A stretch of 64,000 bases of DNA from Psychrobacillus sp. FSL K6-2836 (GCF_038003085.1 NZ_JBBOOM010000001.1:310001-374000); one strand, 5' to 3'. Positions 37,688-47,490 are shown, numbered from the stretch's first letter. Numbers and translations: made by a program. The notes: generated by a model not told the origin, from the sequence alone.

Positions 37688-37713
37688 GTCGTTTCAAGTC
37701 CAAATTTGTTACA
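37688..37713 (-). promoter_or_regulatory. sigma-X autoregulatory promoter
   Basis: On the minus strand TGTAAC (37713-37708), a 16-nt spacer, then CGAC (37691-37688). This is the TGTAAC - N16 - CGAC pattern known for B. subtilis sigma-X promoters, including that of sigX itself. The start codon is about 25 nt downstream. Confidence 0.85.
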
Positions 37714-37720
37714 CGGCTTT

Positions 37721-37942
37721 TTTCCCGCATTAACGCGAAAGCCGATTAAAGTCGCCACGTTCTTTATGTCGTAGGACTCCTGCATCAAGGCTAGGTCTAG
37801 GAAGCAAATTTTTAGTGGGTGACAATTGCGTGCCACGGGACAATAAGATGGCACTGCAGCTTAATGCTGCGTTTTTGCCTAAGTCCTATTTACAATCAAT
37901 GGGGGATGAAAACCCCACCACTGATAGATGGTTCACTTTATT
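37721..37942. repeat. dispersed intergenic element C, long copy
   Basis: From TTCCCGCATTAACG to GGTTCACTTTAT. It shares CTGCGTTTTTGCCTAAGTCC with GGCGTTATTTGCCTGAGTTCC of 59236-59440, and GGGGG-ATG-AAAACCCC-ACTGAT with the ends at 2081 and 59410. Stem CCGCATTAACGCG/CGCG is short. Its right end contains the resE stop codon. It fills the resE-sigX gap. Confidence 0.6.
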
Positions 37943-39711
37943 GGTAAATTAATAATAAAGGATGTACCTACCCCTATCTCGCTTTCTGCAGTTAAGACAC
38001 CATCATGTCTTTCCACAATATTCTTTGCGATAGCCAATCCTAAGCCAGTGCCACTTTTCCCTCTTGTTCTAGCCTTATCAGCTTTATAAAAACGTTCGAA
38101 TACATACGGAAGATCTTCTTTTGGAATTCCATATCCTGTGTCGATTACCTTTATAACAAATTGAGCATCTGTTCTACTTAATTGGACGGTAACAGAGCCA
38201 TTCTCTGTCGTATGCCTAAGAGCATTGTCTATTAGATTCGTAAGCACTTGTTCCATACGGTCCTCATCAAGTTCCATCGATAAATCTTCGGTTAAGTTAT
38301 GCTTAAAGGACAATCCAATATTTTTTTCTTTGGCAACCTGATCAAATTTTTGTGTTATTCGTTCAATTGTCGGTACAACAGAAACGTTCTCTTTATATAT
38401 ACTCAAATAACCTGATTCTAGTCGTGCCAAATCTAACAATTCGGTTACTAGTCTTCCCATTCGCTTAGACTCATCATAAATAATACGGATCATTTCATTT
38501 TTATCGTCTTCGGTTGTGACAACATTATCTATTATTGCTTCTGAATAGCCTTGAAGCATTGAAATAGGGGTTCTAAGCTCATGAGAAACGTTTGCGATAA
38601 AATCCGATCTCATTTTATCCAAACGATGCTGTTCGGTCATATCACGAAGTACAATTACCGCACCACGCACACCATTACCATTTGTGAATAGAAGACTAAT
38701 AGATGCAGCAAAATAGGATCCTTTAATTTCTAGCTCTTCATCAAACTCTTCTTCTACATCAAAAACATATTCCAAAAGATGATGCAGTTCAGCTGGCAGC
38801 TTCGAATCTTCTAATGTTTCTGCGTTTGCATACCATTTATCGAATAATAGATCTGCCTGTGGGTTACTAACTTGAACTTCAAATTTAGTATCAAATGTAA
38901 TAACTGCATCCGTCATAGAAGTTAGTATGCTTGCTAATTGCTCCTTCTCCTGGTTGATCACTTCTACATGGTGCTTCAATTGTTTTCCCATTTGGTTAAA
39001 AGCAATTCCTAGTTCCCCAATTTCATCCTTCTGAAGATAAGGAACTTTTGTTTCAAAATTACCTTTAGCTAATTGAATCGCCGCTTCCCTCATAGATCTT
39101 AGCGGTAAAGTAATACGAGATGTTAAGAAAAAAGTAAACATTGTAGTTAAAAGTAATGCGATAAACCCTGATAAGAATACAATTTTCGTCGTACTATTCG
39201 TTGTCTTACTAACAACTTCCAAGCTTTGATAAATAAATACAGCCCCGTGGATATTTTTACCTGCTTCTAAAGGCGTAGCTAGAATAATATAATCCTCCAT
39301 ACGATCTTCGCTATTCATAGCAGGCATCAGCATTTTCTTTACGATTGGCTCATCAGATGTGTATATTTTAGACAATTGCTTGTCATCCAATATCTTTTTT
39401 TGAACTACCTCTTTGTTCAATCCTTCATGGACAGATAAAAAAATAGATTCTGAATTGCGCACGATTAAAGTGTTAGTTTCTGTGCCTAAAATATCTTGTA
39501 TTATTTCAAACGAGTCTTCTACATTATCATGCTGCTCAACAATTTTACCAATAGTTACTGCCTCTTTACGAAGTGATTCCTCTGCCTGCTCTGTGTGGAA
39601 ATCTCCTAGAAATTCAAGTAGTAAAACGGTTACAATAAATAACACAAATAAGACGAGAAGCAGTATGGTTCCCCATAGCTTCCCGACAACACTATTCCAA
39701 AGCCTATTCAT
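37933..39711 (-). CDS. resE: sensor histidine kinase ResE
   Basis: A 592-aa membrane kinase. Two membrane helices (about 10-32 and 168-190) flank an extracytoplasmic domain. HAMP (about 190-242), PAS (about 250-345), HisKA with phospho-acceptor His in FIANVSHELRTPISML, and HATPase with N, G1 and G2 boxes (LTNLIDNALRHT, DTGYGIP, GKSGTGLGLAIAK) follow. It pairs with ResD, with which it overlaps by 8 nt. In B. subtilis the pair controls respiration under low oxygen and by nitric oxide. Confidence 0.95.
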   Translation of the reverse strand: MNRLWNSVVGKLWGTILLLVLFVLFIVTVLLLEFLGDFHTEQAEESLRKEAVTIGKIVEQHDNVEDSFEIIQDILGTETNTLIVRNSESIFLSVHEGLNKEVVQKKILDDKQLSKIYTSDEPIVKKMLMPAMNSEDRMEDYIILATPLEAGKNIHGAVFIYQSLEVVSKTTNSTTKIVFLSGFIALLLTTMFTFFLTSRITLPLRSMREAAIQLAKGNFETKVPYLQKDEIGELGIAFNQMGKQLKHHVEVINQEKEQLASILTSMTDAVITFDTKFEVQVSNPQADLLFDKWYANAETLEDSKLPAELHHLLEYVFDVEEEFDEELEIKGSYFAASISLLFTNGNGVRGAVIVLRDMTEQHRLDKMRSDFIANVSHELRTPISMLQGYSEAIIDNVVTTEDDKNEMIRIIYDESKRMGRLVTELLDLARLESGYLSIYKENVSVVPTIERITQKFDQVAKEKNIGLSFKHNLTEDLSMELDEDRMEQVLTNLIDNALRHTTENGSVTVQLSRTDAQFVIKVIDTGYGIPKEDLPYVFERFYKADKARTRGKSGTGLGLAIAKNIVERHDGVLTAESEIGVGTSFIINLPIK

Positions 39712-40420
39712 TTACAACCTCAAATTTATATCCGACGCCCCATACAGTAACAATCATTTTAGCAGACTTCTCGGAAACTCTGTTTAACTTTTCCCGCAAC
39801 CGTTTTACGTGAGTGTCAACTGTTCTTAAATCCCCGAAGAAATCATAATGCCATACTTCTTTTAATAACTGTTCGCGATCAAATACTTTGTCTGGTGCTT
39901 TCGCTAAGAAATAAAGTAATTCATATTCCTTAGGAGTTAAACCTACTTCAACACCATCTGCAGTAACTCTATGCGCATCATGATCTATCGTTAGATGCGG
40001 AAACACTACTATTTCTTTAGAAATAGACGTTCCTTGTGAAGGTGCAAAAGCAGTAGAGCGCTTCAAAAGAGCTTTTACTCGTAACACGACCTCTCTTGGG
40101 CTGAACGGTTTTACAATATAATCATCTGCTCCCAGTTCAAAACCTTCCACACGGTTAGCTTCTTCGCCTTTAGCTGTCAATAATATAATAGGTGTTTCTT
40201 TATGCATGCGTAGCTCTGTCATCACTTCTATGCCATCTTTTTCAGGCATCATTATATCTAATAGGATGCAATTATACTCAAATTCTAGTGCGAGCTGTAA
40301 TGCAACTTCTCCATTTTCAGCTTCTTCTACTTCATAGCCCTCTCGTTCTAAATACATTTTCAATAGACGACGAATACGTTCTTCATCCTCAACTACTAAA
40401 AGTTTAATTGTGTCAGACAT
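39704..40420 (-). CDS. resD: response regulator ResD
   Basis: A 238-aa OmpR/PhoB-type regulator. Receiver domain 1-120, with acidic pair VVEDEER, phospho-acceptor Asp in CILLDIMMPEKDG and Lys in DYIVKPFSPRE; winged-helix DNA-binding domain about 140-238. ATG 40420 is preferred over the frame start at 40447. Unlike the B. subtilis resABCDE unit, it is separated from resC by a terminator and a 185-nt repeat, so it probably has its own promoter. Confidence 0.95.
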   Translation of the reverse strand: MSDTIKLLVVEDEERIRRLLKMYLEREGYEVEEAENGEVALQLALEFEYNCILLDIMMPEKDGIEVMTELRMHKETPIILLTAKGEEANRVEGFELGADDYIVKPFSPREVVLRVKALLKRSTAFAPSQGTSISKEIVVFPHLTIDHDAHRVTADGVEVGLTPKEYELLYFLAKAPDKVFDREQLLKEVWHYDFFGDLRTVDTHVKRLREKLNRVSEKSAKMIVTVWGVGYKFEVVNE

Positions 40421-40484
40421 AGTTTTATCAAACCTTTCTATCAACATCTACTTTATATTGTACAATTACTGTACTCAAAATGAA

Positions 40485-40528
40485 AGAAAAGCTCTTCCTC
40501 CTGTTAACTTAAGAGTAAAGAGCTTTCT
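40485..40528 (-). terminator. resABC terminator
   Basis: AGAAAAGCTCTT (40485-40496) and AAGAGCTTTCT (40518-40528), one bulged base; an inner CTCTT/AAGAG (40493-40515) can compete. It lies between resC and resD. Confidence 0.6.
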
Positions 40529-40558
40529 AAGTGTGCACTAGTTCTATTTTTGGTTATG

Positions 40559-40742
40559 TCCAGCTCCAGCGCATAGCCCCTCGAGTCGCTTCAAACTTGC
40601 TAACAAAGGCAAAGAACGCCATTATTGCAATTCTTTCCAGCGCTTGCTCCTGCGCAAAGCTCGTCGCAGAAAATCGTTTTGCTCCTGCGCAAAGCTCGTC
40701 GTAGAAGAACCGTGTCAGGACTGACATAGGCGCTTGCGCTCT
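40559..40742. repeat. dispersed intergenic element A, copy 2
   Basis: Begins GTCCAGCTCCAGCGCATAGCC and CTCGAGTCGCTTC, the same left end as 8374-8534 read in reverse, and ends ATAGGCGCTTGCGCT. It holds an internal direct repeat, TGCTCCTGCGCAAAGCTCGTCG, at about 40648 and 40680. It occupies most of the 325-nt resC-resD gap. Confidence 0.75.
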
Positions 40743-40745
40743 TAA

Positions 40746-41930
40746 TTATGCATAAGAATGTAATCCCGCTAAAATTAGATTTACAGCGATTAAGTTAAAC
40801 ATGATTATGATAAAGCCAATTAAAGCAATCCAAGCTGACTTCTTACCTTCCCAGCCTTTTGATAAACGAAGATGTAAGAATACTGCGTAGAATAAGAACG
40901 TGATAAGCGCCCATACTTCTTTTGGATCCCAGCCCCAAAAACGTGACCAAGCCTCATGAGCCCATATCATAGCAAATATTAATGCTCCAAGTGTAAACAC
41001 AGGGAAACCGATTAATACGGATCGATATCCGATTTCATCCATCAATTGAGAATTAGACTTATTCGTAAGTGGTTGTAATACAACAGAAATACGTTTCCGT
41101 AATATTAAACGAAGTAACACATAAATTACTGCACCAAAGAGAATAGACCAAACAACTGTAGTCAGTTTTTTAGCATTTACTAACGGAGGCATTTCCACTA
41201 GTGGTTCAAATGCACCTTCTGTAATTGCTTCAGATTCGTTCATACCAAATAGAGCTGGCATTGTGTATTCAATTGTATGCTGCGTTTCATCTTTACTTAT
41301 ATACGAATATTCGGCATTGTAATCCGCAATTGTAAACGATAGCGTAGAAACAACAAATCCTACAACGAGCACTAAAACGAACATAACTGCTTCAATCCAA
41401 AAACGTTCCTTGGATTTTTTAGTCAGATCAATATTTTTCAATAAATAAATAAATCCTGCTACAGCACTAATCGCTAAAATTGCCTCACCCATTGCTGCAG
41501 TAATTACGTGAATAGTCAGCCAATAACTTTTTAATGCTGGTATTAATGGGGTAATTTCTGTCGGGAACATGCTTGCGTATGCAATGATTAGTACTGCAAT
41601 AGGTAAAGCAAACAATCCAAGAGCAGGTGCCTTATATATAAAGTAAATAAGAATAAATGCTCCTACAATCATCATTCCAAATGCAGCAGTAAACTCAAAT
41701 AGGTTACTTACAGGAGCGTGTCCTGCAGCAATCCATCTAGTGATAAAATAACCAAGATTAGCTATAAATCCTAAAATGGTAACGATGATTGCTAATTTTC
41801 CCCATCTATCAAAGGACTTGGTGGACTGAGCACTCGAAGATCTAACTGCTCCTCCAAATAAAAACGTAGCAACTAGGTACGCTACAAAAGCTATAAATAA
41901 TAAAGTACTGCTTAAAGATGCCATATCCAT
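40746..41930 (-). CDS. resC: cytochrome c biogenesis protein ResC (CcsA-type)
   Basis: A 394-aa multi-pass membrane protein of the System II haem-delivery complex. It has the haem-handling tryptophan-rich [15 protein letters not shown] segment and several conserved histidines in membrane loops. It works with ResB to bring haem to apocytochrome c outside the membrane. It starts 4 nt after resB. Length matches the ~391-aa homologue. Confidence 0.94.
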   Translation of the reverse strand: MDMASLSSTLLFIAFVAYLVATFLFGGAVRSSSAQSTKSFDRWGKLAIIVTILGFIANLGYFITRWIAAGHAPVSNLFEFTAAFGMMIVGAFILIYFIYKAPALGLFALPIAVLIIAYASMFPTEITPLIPALKSYWLTIHVITAAMGEAILAISAVAGFIYLLKNIDLTKKSKERFWIEAVMFVLVLVVGFVVSTLSFTIADYNAEYSYISKDETQHTIEYTMPALFGMNESEAITEGAFEPLVEMPPLVNAKKLTTVVWSILFGAVIYVLLRLILRKRISVVLQPLTNKSNSQLMDEIGYRSVLIGFPVFTLGALIFAMIWAHEAWSRFWGWDPKEVWALITFLFYAVFLHLRLSKGWEGKKSAWIALIGFIIIMFNLIAVNLILAGLHSYA

Positions 41931-41934
41931 GTTA

Positions 41935-43593
41935 TTAAACCCCTTCCCCTTTATCCACTTTTTCTACGAAAGAATCTAAATCCTGTTGATCTAGATATTC
42001 AGGAAGATGAGCTGCTTCAGCAACTTTGTCCAAATCTCTCTTCACACTCAACCAGTTTTTGTTAGTGTGTGCAGCAACAACAGTCTGTCCATCTTCTAAT
42101 AATTGAATCCAAATTCGACGATGATTCCAGTACGAGCCCTGTGCTACACCAATCATGAAGATTAGTCCTCCTAGGGCTAGAAGTGGTAGTGTCAAATCCT
42201 TACGAACTGTTAATCCAGATACATCTCTTGTCTCCACACTTTGGAAAGCAATTTTATGTTGGTTTTCCCCAAGTGGTTCAACTGTTTCTTTAATCATTAC
42301 AAAACTAGTTTCTCCTTTAGGGAATTCTGGACTATACATTTTAACTAAAAATGCCGGGTTGTTCGGAAGAGGTGATTGAGATTGTGGTACTCCTTCTTCA
42401 AATCCAGTAAAGTCTGCGTAATAATCCATAATCTCTACTTTATACCCGTCACCCAATTCATATAGTGGCTGAGGATCTGCTAAATCAATTGTAAATTCGC
42501 CAAATGATTGTTGTGTTTCTTTATCTTGTAACTGGAATGTCATTGTTGCCAATTCATCCAATCGGAAGTCCATTTGGAACACTGAGAAGTTATCAAATTT
42601 AATCGGCTTATTTACTTGGATGGAAGCTTCTTTTTCGAATGTTAAGTCCTCTGTATGTCCGGCTACAGAATCTTCTGGACCTTTATACAAGGCAACATCT
42701 GTCTGATAGTTCTTCGCAATCGTACCTACTCGATCAATTGCCTCACCATAAACTTCTTTAGACTCCTCTTTTGAGTATGTCTCATAGATGAATTCCTTAC
42801 TTTCTAAGAAATAACCATCAGTTTCGGGCACATAAAGCGTTTCTCCTTCTCGTAACCACATCGTTTCATCAACATAAAAACCTGGAAGAGCACGAAGCAT
42901 TACACCAAAAAGGAATATAATGAGACCTAAATGGTTCACGTAAGGACCCCAGCGTGAAAAACGTCCTCGTTCTGCTAAGATAGCATTGCCTTCACGTTTT
43001 ACATTGTACTTAAGTCCTTTAAGCTTTTCTTCTGCTTTTAGTAAAGATTCTTCTGTAACATCAGCTTTACCAATTCCAAAAATTCGTTGACGTTTTAAGA
43101 AACTAAAATGTCTTTTCGTCTTTTGTTTTTTCAGTGATTTATATAGAGGTATGACTCTATCTAAACTTGCGATAACGAGAGAAATACCTAACATGCCAAC
43201 TAGTACCTGAAACCACCAAGAGCTATATAAGTCCGACAATCCAAGCTCATAATATATTGTTCCAAACCAACCATAGATTCTCTCATAATATGCTGCAATA
43301 TCCGTTTCATTTGTTGCAGGCACATAAAATACTTGAGGAAGTATAGTTCCTATTGCTGCTGCAACTAAAATCGCAACAATTATCCACATACCTACTTTTA
43401 CACTGGAAAAGAAATTCCATACTTTATCAATTATCGTCTTATTATACGTTTGAGACCTTCTTGCAGATCCTTCATAACGCATATCCACAATTTTCTTTTC
43501 TTTTGTCTCTTCAGTTAATGGACGCCCACAGCTTTCACATAATTCTGTACCAGCTGGATTAACGTTTCCACATGTACAAACTATCTTGTCCAT
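41935..43593 (-). CDS. resB: cytochrome c biogenesis protein ResB
   Basis: A 552-aa partner of ResC in System II. The N-terminus carries a small zinc-ribbon-like motif, [18 protein letters not shown], then three membrane helices and a large outer domain between the third and last helix. The ATG at 43593 follows AAGGAG with eight bases between; the frame extends to 43641 without a site. It lies 13 nt after resA. Confidence 0.93.
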   Translation of the reverse strand: MDKIVCTCGNVNPAGTELCESCGRPLTEETKEKKIVDMRYEGSARRSQTYNKTIIDKVWNFFSSVKVGMWIIVAILVAAAIGTILPQVFYVPATNETDIAAYYERIYGWFGTIYYELGLSDLYSSWWFQVLVGMLGISLVIASLDRVIPLYKSLKKQKTKRHFSFLKRQRIFGIGKADVTEESLLKAEEKLKGLKYNVKREGNAILAERGRFSRWGPYVNHLGLIIFLFGVMLRALPGFYVDETMWLREGETLYVPETDGYFLESKEFIYETYSKEESKEVYGEAIDRVGTIAKNYQTDVALYKGPEDSVAGHTEDLTFEKEASIQVNKPIKFDNFSVFQMDFRLDELATMTFQLQDKETQQSFGEFTIDLADPQPLYELGDGYKVEIMDYYADFTGFEEGVPQSQSPLPNNPAFLVKMYSPEFPKGETSFVMIKETVEPLGENQHKIAFQSVETRDVSGLTVRKDLTLPLLALGGLIFMIGVAQGSYWNHRRIWIQLLEDGQTVVAAHTNKNWLSVKRDLDKVAEAAHLPEYLDQQDLDSFVEKVDKGEGV

Positions 43594-43606
43594 CTTTAAA
43601 ACTCCT

Positions 43607-44143
43607 TCATGAAGGTTTAATTTGATCCATAAAATTCGCAATATCTTCTTCTGTCATTTCGCCTTTAATAATTTTCTCAATCTTTCCTTCTGGATTGATC
43701 AAAAAGGTTGTTGGCAGCGGATCAATATTATATGATTCCATTACACTTTTATTACGATCAATTGCTATAGGAAAAGTCAAACCATATCGATTTGAAAAGC
43801 TATTAACCTTTAGATCTGATTCTCCAATATTTATGGCCAATGTTTGGACGCCGCGATCTGTAAACTCTCCGTACTGATTGTCCATTGCCGGCATTTCTTT
43901 TGCACAAGGCTTACACCATGTACCCCAGAAGTTTAGAAATACGCCTTGCCCTTTATAATCAGACAAACGTCTTTCGTTACCATCCATATCAACTAATACA
44001 AAGTCCGGAGCTTTATCGCCTACTTGTAATACAGCATTTTTCTCTTTATTTAGATTGGAGTAAACTGTAAAAACAATAGCAACGACGAGTACTGCTAATA
44101 TAACGGTTCTCATATAAAATCGTCGTTTTTTAGAATGTGCCAA
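43607..44143 (-). CDS. resA: thiol-disulfide oxidoreductase ResA
   Basis: A 178-aa membrane-anchored thioredoxin-fold protein. A signal anchor (FYMRTVILAVLVVAIVFTVY) precedes the outer domain with active site WGTWCKPC. It reduces the CXXCH cysteines of apocytochrome c so that haem can attach. The start is TTG 44143 with GGAGG upstream; this gives one residue less than B. subtilis ResA. First gene of resABC. Confidence 0.94.
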   Translation of the reverse strand: MAHSKKRRFYMRTVILAVLVVAIVFTVYSNLNKEKNAVLQVGDKAPDFVLVDMDGNERRLSDYKGQGVFLNFWGTWCKPCAKEMPAMDNQYGEFTDRGVQTLAINIGESDLKVNSFSNRYGLTFPIAIDRNKSVMESYNIDPLPTTFLINPEGKIEKIIKGEMTEEDIANFMDQIKPS

Positions 44144-44206
44144 TTTGTTAACCTCCATTTCCAAGCATAATCATGAATTATTATAACAAAATTTACAAAT
44201 TAAAAG

Positions 44207-44225
44207 AGCCTTACTTATGAAGGCT
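44207..44225 (-). terminator. rluB terminator
   Basis: AGCCTT (44207-44212) and AAGGCT (44220-44225), followed on the minus strand by CTTTT. Confidence 0.6.
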
Positions 44226-44242
44226 TTGTGAACACATAGGCT

Positions 44243-44977
44243 TTATTTTCCTATTTTCCCCGTCTCTGCTAATACTCTCATTTGTTTTACTTCATGAGTG
44301 GTCAATTCTCTCCATTCACCAGCATTTAAGCCATGAAGCGTTAAGAAACCGAATTGTTCTCTTTTGAGCTTTTGAACTGGAAAACCTATTGCATCGAACA
44401 TTCTACGTACTTGGCGGTTTTTTCCCTCATGTATGGTAATCTCTATAATTGATTTGTCTGCTTTACGCTCCGAGGATAATAATTTAACTCTCGCAGGAGC
44501 TGTTTTACCATCTTCTAAAACGATCCCTCGCTCCAGTGGACGCAACTGCTCCTTTAAAGGGACTCCTTTTACTCGTGCTACATATGTTTTGTCTACTTTA
44601 TATTTTGGATGTGTAAGCGCATATGAAAAATCGCCATCATTCGTAAGAAGTAACACACCTGAAGTTTCATAATCCAGTCTCCCAACAGGATATAAGCGCT
44701 CTTTCACATGAGGTAAAAGATCCGTTACTGTTTTTCTGCCTTTATCATCTGATACCGCTGAAATCACTCCACGTGGTTTATAAAGTAAATAATATACCTT
44801 TTGCTCTTTTTCTAATTTTACTCCTTCAACTTCTACCACATCATTGTCGGACACTTTTAATCCTTGTTCAGTGACTACTTTTCCATTCACTTTAACTTTT
44901 CCTTGTGTAATCATTTCTTCTGCTTTTCTTCTTGATGCTACACCTGCATGAGCAAGCACTTTTTGTAATCTTTCCAA
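44243..44977 (-). CDS. rluB: 23S rRNA pseudouridine synthase RluB
   Basis: A 244-aa RsuA-family enzyme making a pseudouridine in 23S rRNA. An S4 RNA-binding domain (MERLQKVLAHAGVASRRKAEEM) is followed by the catalytic domain with aspartate in YPVGRLDYETSGVLLLTNDG. The start is TTG 44977 after GAGGTG, giving the 244 aa of the B. subtilis protein. In B. subtilis it also lies between dacB-spmAB and resA; here spmA and spmB are absent. Confidence 0.95.
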   Translation of the reverse strand: MERLQKVLAHAGVASRRKAEEMITQGKVKVNGKVVTEQGLKVSDNDVVEVEGVKLEKEQKVYYLLYKPRGVISAVSDDKGRKTVTDLLPHVKERLYPVGRLDYETSGVLLLTNDGDFSYALTHPKYKVDKTYVARVKGVPLKEQLRPLERGIVLEDGKTAPARVKLLSSERKADKSIIEITIHEGKNRQVRRMFDAIGFPVQKLKREQFGFLTLHGLNAGEWRELTTHEVKQMRVLAETGKIGK

Positions 44978-45046
44978 CACATTCACCTCGTCCATTCTAT
45001 CCAATTCACATGAGTGAATTATGTCATACTTTGGGACAAATTAAAA

Positions 45047-45075
45047 GAAGACAGTCTTTTATAATAACTGTCTTC
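45047..45075 (-). terminator. terminator downstream of the carboxypeptidase gene
   Basis: GAAGACAGT (45047-45055) and ACTGTCTTC (45067-45075), then TTTT on the minus strand. Confidence 0.8.
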
Positions 45076-45084
45076 CTTACAATT

Positions 45085-46071
45085 CTATTTAATTTTCTTT
45101 ACATTAAATTTCAACGCTACCTCATTATTAATCATAACATTCCAAAGGTAAGGTTTTTTCTCCGATGATTTACGAGGAATCAACAATACGTTTCTAGTTG
45201 CCTCTTGTTCTTCTTTATTGAGCAAAAGGAAATAATCTTTTTTTACTTCTATAACCTGTTTACCTAACAGGCGATATTTTCCTTTTTCCACAACCTTCAC
45301 ATTATCGTATGTCTGAAAAACGTTAGCTGCTATAGAAGAGTGAGTATTCCAATCATTGGAATGGTTTAAGGTTACCACAATAACTTCTTTTCCCTTTTCT
45401 TCGAAATAAGTGACTAGTGTTCTTCCCGCTACTTTTGTATATCCAGTTTTTCCAGCTACGGCAAACTCATTAAAGTGCAATAATTTATGCTTATTTCTCC
45501 AAGTGATGGATCTTTCTTTTGGAGAATAAGATTTGGCAGATGCGATTTGTATAAAGTCCTCGTTCTGCAATGCCAAGCGGAACATATTAGCCATATCTAA
45601 AGCAGAAGCGTAGTGCTCTTCGTGATGAAGTCCCGATGGATTAGTAAAATGCGAATCTTCTAATCCAGCAAACTGTATTTTTTCATTCATCAATTTAGTA
45701 AAGCCCTCTATGGAGCCACCTGTATGCTCAGCAAGTGCATAAGCTGCGTCATTGCCCGACTGTAACAGCAATCCATACAATAAGGATTCCACAGTCCAAA
45801 CCTCACCAGCCTGTAAATATAGTGATGATCCCTCCTGCGTTGCCGCAGCATTTGAGATTGTTATTTCATCATCGAGCGGAACATTATCCAAGACAGTTAA
45901 AGCAGTCCAGACTTTAGTTAGACTCGCAATAGGTAATTCTGCATCTGCATTACTACCTTCTAATAATCTCCCTGTTTTTGCATCAATAACAGCATAAGAG
46001 GATGAAGCATCAGCCTCACTTACATTCCATAAAAGAAAAAGCAACAGAAACAATACCGTTTTTTTTAAAAT
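45085..46071 (-). CDS. serine-type D-Ala-D-Ala carboxypeptidase (DacB position)
   Basis: About 328 aa. Secreted penicillin-binding peptidase of the S11 family: SLTK (SxxK) in ASLTKVWTALTV, SGN in LQSGNDAAYALAEHTGG, KTG in VAGKTGYTKVAGR. It trims peptidoglycan stem peptides. By position it is the counterpart of sporulation-specific dacB. The only good ribosome site (GAGGAG, 46085-46080) points to an ATT codon at 46071, giving MLKKTVLFLLLFLL, a proper signal peptide; the first standard start, TTG 46053, has no site and removes the charged residues. Confidence 0.85.
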   Translation of the reverse strand: MLKKTVLFLLLFLLWNVSEADASSSYAVIDAKTGRLLEGSNADAELPIASLTKVWTALTVLDNVPLDDEITISNAAATQEGSSLYLQAGEVWTVESLLYGLLLQSGNDAAYALAEHTGGSIEGFTKLMNEKIQFAGLEDSHFTNPSGLHHEEHYASALDMANMFRLALQNEDFIQIASAKSYSPKERSITWRNKHKLLHFNEFAVAGKTGYTKVAGRTLVTYFEEKGKEVIVVTLNHSNDWNTHSSIAANVFQTYDNVKVVEKGKYRLLGKQVIEVKKDYFLLLNKEEQEATRNVLLIPRKSSEKKPYLWNVMINNEVALKFNVKKIK

Positions 46072-46097
46072 GAACCATACTCCTCATTCAATTATTT

Positions 46098-46664
46098 CTA
46101 CCCTTCAAAGGTCTCTTGGAACTTCGTCATAAATAAATCTGTATCTTCCATTTCATCAACAGACAAATCTTCTGGGAGTGGTGGAAGTGCTTTAATATCT
46201 TTTAAACCAAAGTATTGAAGAAATTCGTTTGTCGTTCCATATAAAATAGCCCGACCCGTCCCTTCTGCACGGCCTACTTCTTGTACCAGACCTTTAGCTG
46301 AAAGAGTATGAATTGGTCGCTCTGACTTGACACCTCGAATTTCTTCTATTTCAACTCTTGTAATTGGTTGCTTATAGGCAACAATCGCTAGAACTTCAAG
46401 TGATGCTTGAGACAAAGATTGAGCTGTTGGATTTTCTACTAATTTCTGAATGCTATCAATATTTTCTTGTTTCGTTACTAATTGATAGGTTCCTGCTAAT
46501 TGCTTTATCTCAATTCCCCTTGTGTGATTCTCTTTATATTCCTGCAACATTTCCTCGAGGATCGCTTCTATTTCCAAATCCCCCGAACTAGTTAGAAAAG
46601 CTAATTGTTTTTTAGTTAGGCCATCCTCTCCACTTACAAATAATAGACTTTCTATATTACTCAT
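46098..46664 (-). CDS. scpB: segregation and condensation protein B
   Basis: A 188-aa double winged-helix protein, a subunit of the SMC-ScpAB condensin. Typical stretches are MSNIESLLFVSGEDGLTKKQL and SLEVLAIVAYKQPITRVEIEEIRGV. The ATG at 46664 overlaps the scpA stop by 8 nt; a longer frame to 46685 is less likely. Confidence 0.94.
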   Translation of the reverse strand: MSNIESLLFVSGEDGLTKKQLAFLTSSGDLEIEAILEEMLQEYKENHTRGIEIKQLAGTYQLVTKQENIDSIQKLVENPTAQSLSQASLEVLAIVAYKQPITRVEIEEIRGVKSERPIHTLSAKGLVQEVGRAEGTGRAILYGTTNEFLQYFGLKDIKALPPLPEDLSVDEMEDTDLFMTKFQETFEG

Positions 46665-47436
46665 CAATTTCATCTTCGAATTCACTTTCTATATCTTCCT
46701 TTCGCAACTGCACAAACAAATCTTCAAAATTACTTTTTTGCTCTACTTGTATAATTTGTCGCTTCATCAATTCAAGTAAAGATAAAAAAGTAGTAACAAT
46801 CGTATTCTTATCTCTAGTAGGGAATAAATCGTAAAACGATAATTTCCCTCCTCCTTTTTTTAATACCTCAATGACATTTTTCATCTGAGCTTTAATCGAT
46901 ATTTCTTGCTTACTTATTCGCGTATTAAGTGGTGCGTTTATTTGTTTTCTTCGTAGCATTTTTTGAAAAGCACCAAGCATATCATATACATTCGCATCTA
47001 ATTCAAGTAAATCTAATTGTTTACTAGTTTGGTATTCACTTAAATCTGTTGGCGGCCTAGAATAATAGAGTGAACGTGTCTCCTCCATCTCTTGCAAACT
47101 TTCTGCTGCTTCCTTATACTTCTTATATTCTATTAATCTTAGTACAAGTTCATCCCTAGGATCCTGTAAATCCATTTCGAAATCATCGTCGATATCATCG
47201 TCTTGATGAATTGGCAATAGCATTTTACTTTTAATGGACAGTAAGGTTGCAGCCATTACTAAGTATTCACTTGCTTCATTGAGCTCTAAAACACGCATTG
47301 CGTGAACATGCTCCATATACTGCTCTGTGATTTCCGCCATCTTAATATCGTATATATCTATTTCCAAACGATTTATTAAATGTAATAATAAATCTAGAGG
47401 TCCTTCAAATGCTTCTGTTTTCACTTCATAAGACAT
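46657..47436 (-). CDS. scpA: segregation and condensation protein A
   Basis: A 259-aa kleisin that bridges the SMC heads in bacterial condensin. The N-terminal EAFEGPLDLLLHLINRLEIDIYDI is the family hallmark; the C-terminal winged helix is at about 185-250. ATG 47436 with GGTGGAG upstream; the frame runs on to 47508 without a site. Paired with scpB; divergent from ypuF as the two promoters share a 54-nt gap. Confidence 0.95.
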   Translation of the reverse strand: MSYEVKTEAFEGPLDLLLHLINRLEIDIYDIKMAEITEQYMEHVHAMRVLELNEASEYLVMAATLLSIKSKMLLPIHQDDDIDDDFEMDLQDPRDELVLRLIEYKKYKEAAESLQEMEETRSLYYSRPPTDLSEYQTSKQLDLLELDANVYDMLGAFQKMLRRKQINAPLNTRISKQEISIKAQMKNVIEVLKKGGGKLSFYDLFPTRDKNTIVTTFLSLLELMKRQIIQVEQKSNFEDLFVQLRKEDIESEFEDEIDE

Positions 47437-47490
47437 AAAACTCCACCTATTATCGGTTTTTAACATTATTATAGAGGAAAGGTGATTGTA

